Below, one piece after another: positions 61,242 through 64,000 of a stretch of 64,000 nucleotides of DNA. The notes under the pieces are model-generated. The model saw nothing but the letters and a program-made list of their open reading frames with translations, was not told the origin of the DNA and did not search any database. Source of the stretch: Pleurocapsa sp. PCC 7327 (GTDB lineage: Bacteria > Cyanobacteriota > Cyanobacteriia > Cyanobacteriales > Microcystaceae); NCBI RefSeq assembly GCF_000317025.1, contig NC_019689.1:2209501-2273500 (forward strand), written 5' to 3'. A program made the translations under genes and the position numbers. Each line of letters begins with the position of its first letter. Within the stretch, counting starts at the first letter, position 1.

Positions 61242-62753
61242 ATGCTACTGAAGCAACATCACTGGCTAGAAATTGCCGAATATCTAGCAGTTGCTATGAC
61301 TTTAATCGGTTTATCGGTCGCGATCGCAACGGGAAACCTATTTTTTCTGGCGATCTGTCTCTCGATTGCGCTGGTGTTAAATCTCATCAATCGTCTGCGC
61401 TTTCAACACCTAAGCCGCAAACGCCTCTCAGGAACGATCAAGCAACTCCAGCAACAGCTATTCGAGGAAATACAAGCCATAGCCGAACGAGAAAGAAACG
61501 CGACTCGCACCACTTCCACAACCCCAACAAACGCCGGTAGTTTGACCGCGTTTCAAGAAAGCTTGCTCGGTTTAGAGCGAGCGATCGATAGCATCGCCTG
61601 CTACCTCAACAGCCATACCTTACCTGAGCGGATCGAGCAACTAGAAAAATCCTACGAGCAACTAAGACAACAAATCCCCTCTCTGGCTAACGAGCAACCA
61701 ACAGCTTCTCCACCCTCGCCTTCCTTTTCCCTCGTCCTCCCTCGGTTTTCATCCCCACCCACAACTTACCTATCAAACTGGACTTGCATCCATACCCTAA
61801 ACGCTCATGCAGAAGCGGTCGTCTCCCTCGCGATCGGTTCTGATGGTCGGTTTCTTGCTAGCGCTAGCTGGGATCGAACGATTAAATTGTGGGAGCTTGC
61901 TACGGGACGCTCGCTTGCTCCGACTGTCGGGCATTCTCAAGCCATACTTGCCGTTATCTTTATCGAAAACGAAGATGAAGATCGAGTCGGGCACTATCAA
62001 TTAGCAACGGGTAGTTTTGATCGCGCGATCAAAATCTGGTCGCTTGTGCCAGAAGAGGAAGGCAAGATTAATCTTCGCTTAGAGCGAACCTTGACCGACC
62101 ATTCGGGGTCGATTCACGCGCTTGCCGTAGCTGCCAAACGCCGAATTCTCATCAGTGGTAGCTATGACCAAACTGTCAAGCAATGGGATCTCACAACCGG
62201 AAAAATGCTCAAAAGTTCCTACGATGATTCCGGGGCAATTTATGCCATCGCAGTTAACGAATCGGCTCAAATAATTGCCAGTGGAGGGGGTGACGGTCGG
62301 GTTACCCTCTGGCAACTGGAAACTGGTGAAGAATTGTGCTGGCTGACTGGAAATATCTCTTCTGTAGAATCTTTATCCATCAGCCCGGACGGACGAGTGC
62401 TAGCAGCTGGATGCATTGACGGTCAGATTAAACTATGGCAGCTAGAACCCGGCTTGTCGGGGTCTCAGCAACTGCCGCAACCTCCCCTGCCGATTCGGAT
62501 TCTCCATGCCCACGTCGGACAAGTCAAATCTCTCGCCTTCAGTCCCGACGGACTGACCCTATTTAGTAGCGGTGCGGATGGAACGATCAAAACCTGGCAT
62601 CCCAATAGTATGGAAGCTGTAGACGCGATCGCGATCTCCGACGATTCGACTTCTCGCCTCACCCCCGTTTGTTCCCTTGCCATTAGTGCTGACGGTCAGT
62701 TCTTAGCAGCCGGTAGCGCAGACGGTAAAATTAAGGTCTGGCAGCGAAATTGA
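61242..62753 (+). CDS. Membrane-anchored WD40 repeat protein
   Basis: A 503-residue protein. Two membrane helices lie at residues about 10-55 (YLAVAMTLIGLSVAIATGN and LFFLAICLSIALVLNLI), then a coiled-coil/Pro-rich linker (residues about 60-180) and a seven-bladed WD40 propeller (residues about 185-503). Clear blades include GRFLASASWDRTIKLWELAT, ILISGSYDQTVKQWDLTTGK and LTLFSSGADGTIKTWHP. It is a scaffold at a membrane; the partner is unknown. It follows mgtE by 15 bases. Confidence 0.9.
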   Translation: MLLKQHHWLEIAEYLAVAMTLIGLSVAIATGNLFFLAICLSIALVLNLINRLRFQHLSRKRLSGTIKQLQQQLFEEIQAIAERERNATRTTSTTPTNAGSLTAFQESLLGLERAIDSIACYLNSHTLPERIEQLEKSYEQLRQQIPSLANEQPTASPPSPSFSLVLPRFSSPPTTYLSNWTCIHTLNAHAEAVVSLAIGSDGRFLASASWDRTIKLWELATGRSLAPTVGHSQAILAVIFIENEDEDRVGHYQLATGSFDRAIKIWSLVPEEEGKINLRLERTLTDHSGSIHALAVAAKRRILISGSYDQTVKQWDLTTGKMLKSSYDDSGAIYAIAVNESAQIIASGGGDGRVTLWQLETGEELCWLTGNISSVESLSISPDGRVLAAGCIDGQIKLWQLEPGLSGSQQLPQPPLPIRILHAHVGQVKSLAFSPDGLTLFSSGADGTIKTWHPNSMEAVDAIAISDDSTSRLTPVCSLAISADGQFLAAGSADGKIKVWQRN

Positions 62754-62768
62754 GCGGAGAGAGGGAGT

Positions 62769-62826
62769 ATGGGAAGTGTGGGAGGAGCGGGAGACTGGGA
62801 AGAAGACAAACTACTAACCACTAACT
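62769..62826. repeat. Interspersed purine-rich repeat, copy B
   Basis: Contains GGGAGACTGGGAAGAAGAC and ACTACTAACCACTAAC, matching 505-566 at most positions over nearly 60 bases. Confidence 0.65.
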
Positions 62827-62847
62827 AACCCCCAATCCAAAATCTAA

Positions 62848-62892
62848 TCCCCCCAACCCCCCTTATCAAGGGGGGATAAAGGGGGGATTCCA
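62848..62892. repeat. CCCCC/GGGGG palindromic repeat
   Basis: CCCCCAACCCCCCTTATC followed by AAGGGGGGATAAAGGGGGG and GATTCC, a member of the family that brackets the DUF559 gene at 8.1-8.5 kb. Here it is without a gene. Confidence 0.6.
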
Positions 62893-62937
62893 AAATCCAA
62901 AATTAAAAGACAAAGGACAAATGACCGATGATGACCA

Positions 62938-63414
62938 ATGACTAATTCTAAAGACGTTTGGCAGCAACCTGAGATTATTTCTTGGAGTCAAATTCTGTTG
63001 AACAGCTATGAGAAACTGCTAAAGAAGCCATTAATGGAAAGAAAAGGCGATCGCCTAGAACAAGCCAAGGCACTTTTTTTGGCTCCTTTTGTTGTCGTCT
63101 CCCACGGAACGGAGAGCGATCCCATTCTCAACTACGGCAATCAAATGGCGCTAACGTTATGGGAAACGAGCTGGCAAGACTTCATTGCTACTCCCTCGCG
63201 GCTGACCGCAGAACCCATCGATCGAGAGGAGAGAGAACGAATGCTTGCTCTGGCAGCCCAACAAGGATTTATCAATGATTATCGCGGGATCCGGATTTCT
63301 AAGACGGGACGGCGTTTTTTAATCGGAGGCGCGATCGTTTGGAACTTGACAGATTTTCAAAATCGTGTATTAGGTCAAGCGGCTACCTTTTCTCAATGGT
63401 CTTTTTTAGAGTAA
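62938..63414 (+). CDS. MEKHLA domain protein
   Basis: A 158-residue protein consisting of one MEKHLA domain, a PAS-related module of cyanobacteria and plants. Motifs: FVVVSHGTESDPILNYGNQM, LTLWETSWQDFIATPSRLTA and DYRGIRISKTGRRFLIGGAI with NLTDFQNRVLGQAATFSQW at the end. Function is unknown; by fold it may bind a small ligand. The ATG at 62938 is preceded by other ATGs in spacer repeats. Confidence 0.9.
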   Translation: MTNSKDVWQQPEIISWSQILLNSYEKLLKKPLMERKGDRLEQAKALFLAPFVVVSHGTESDPILNYGNQMALTLWETSWQDFIATPSRLTAEPIDREERERMLALAAQQGFINDYRGIRISKTGRRFLIGGAIVWNLTDFQNRVLGQAATFSQWSFLE

Positions 63415-63589
63415 AAAGTACAAAAAATCGAAAATATGAAGACCGAAAAAACAGTTTTCATCACTCGCTCGCTCGTCTAACTTTTTTCGGTTTTGCGCTT
63501 TCAATCCGCAATTGAATAAAGATTGAGTGAAGTTACCAGGAACGGGTAGATTTTTAGAAATGCGATCGCTATGATGGTAAAAATTAAAA

Positions 63590-64000
63590 ATGCAACAGTC
63601 AAAACAGCTATATGCTAAGGGAGATAAAGTATTGAAACCCGTGCAACAATCAAGAAAAGACTTGCCCGTCATCGTTTACGCTCCTGAAAGTCGTCTGAGA
63701 AGTCCCGGCAAATTGTTTAAAGAAATGTGGTACGACCTGTTAGTTTCGCGGGACTTAGCATGGCAGTTGTTAATTCGAGATATTAGCGCCCAATATCGCC
63801 AGTCAGTTTTAGGTATTCTCTGGGCATTTATCCCGCCGCTTATAACGGCACTAGGACTATCTCTACTTCAAAATAACCGAATTGTTAACTTGGGAAAAAC
63901 AGACATTCCCTATCCGCTATACGTGCTCTTTAGCATGACTTTATGGCAAATGTTTACCGACTCTATGAACAATTCTATGGGAGCTGTCAAAGCGGCAAAA
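63590..64000 (+). CDS. Polysaccharide ABC exporter permease, 5' part
   Basis: An open frame from the ATG at 63590 to the window end (137 codons, no stop). After a 45-residue cytoplasmic lead, the text WYDLLVSRDLAWQLLIRDIS and AQYRQSVLGILWAFIPPLIT matches the start of Wzm/TagG-type ABC-2 permeases for O-antigen or teichoic-acid-like polymers. An ATPase gene would be expected just downstream. It is incomplete only because the window stops. Confidence 0.88.
   Translation, partial: MQQSKQLYAKGDKVLKPVQQSRKDLPVIVYAPESRLRSPGKLFKEMWYDLLVSRDLAWQLLIRDISAQYRQSVLGILWAFIPPLITALGLSLLQNNRIVNLGKTDIPYPLYVLFSMTLWQMFTDSMNNSMGAVKAAK

Overview
This 64 kb window comes from a cyanobacterial chromosome. It carries psaM (photosystem I subunit XII), the phycobilisome rod-core linker cpcG, a fused thiO-thiG gene, a PEP-CTERM protein, several families found mainly in cyanobacteria (DUF760, DUF1830, DUF4079, MEKHLA, GH100 invertase), and many copies of the HIP1 octamer GCGATCGC in genes and spacers. 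The exact genus cannot be read from this piece.

Layout. 0-5.8 kb: small housekeeping genes (YjbQ, RidA, a helix-hairpin-helix protein, a TM2 protein) and a complete TRAP transporter (dctP-dctQ-dctM). 5.8-8.7 kb: a gene-poor spacer, two coiled-coil genes, and a frameshifted DUF559 endonuclease gene between GC-rich palindromic repeats. 8.7-11.4 kb: a DCC thiol oxidoreductase and Tex. 11.6-17.0 kb: the main accessory island. It has eight intact small precursor-like genes plus one decayed copy, all sharing a short leader M-I-I-x-D-L-x-(Y/H)-x-E that mostly ends in Gly-Gly. They are followed by a parvulin-type (PpiC) protein and a convergent, overlapping PEP-CTERM gene. No C39 peptidase or dedicated exporter lies in the window. 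17.2-24 kb: pfkA, an unknown protein, purL, purF and DUF760. 24-30 kb: a B12-binding radical SAM protein, DUF1830, DUF4079, Uma2 and ThiO-ThiG. 30.3-31.2 kb: a frameshifted IS5-like element with visible terminal inverted repeats. 31-37.8 kb: a DUF2064 glycosyltransferase, TerC, psaM, a TPR protein, a GST, DUF2470 and CobK. 38-41 kb: a large nucleotidyltransferase/phosphomannomutase-like protein and SSB. 41-46 kb: a VWA protein and an ABC-2 exporter whose two genes are split by an unrelated membrane gene and a coiled-coil pseudogene. 46-52.5 kb: a glucosaminidase-domain protein, YebC, GH100 invertase, TrmJ, CpcG and a yeast-type cytosine deaminase. 52.6-54.6 kb: two small genes and a patch of decay (ankyrin remnant, broken SagB-type nitroreductase). 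54.6-64 kb: serS, an RppA/RppB-like two-component pair, cobI, mgtE, a membrane-anchored WD40 protein, a MEKHLA protein, and the 5' part of a polysaccharide ABC exporter permease cut by the window end.

The 11.6-16.1 kb island is the strongest candidate for an under-described system. It looks like a family of Cys-free, Ala/Gly/Ser/Thr-rich small proteins expected to be exported through a double-glycine pathway, with a linked peptidyl-prolyl isomerase as possible chaperone. Recent tandem duplication, one decayed copy and a repeated upstream palindrome show that the family is actively diversifying. The rest of the window is mostly core cyanobacterial metabolism interrupted by interspersed repeats and pseudogenes.
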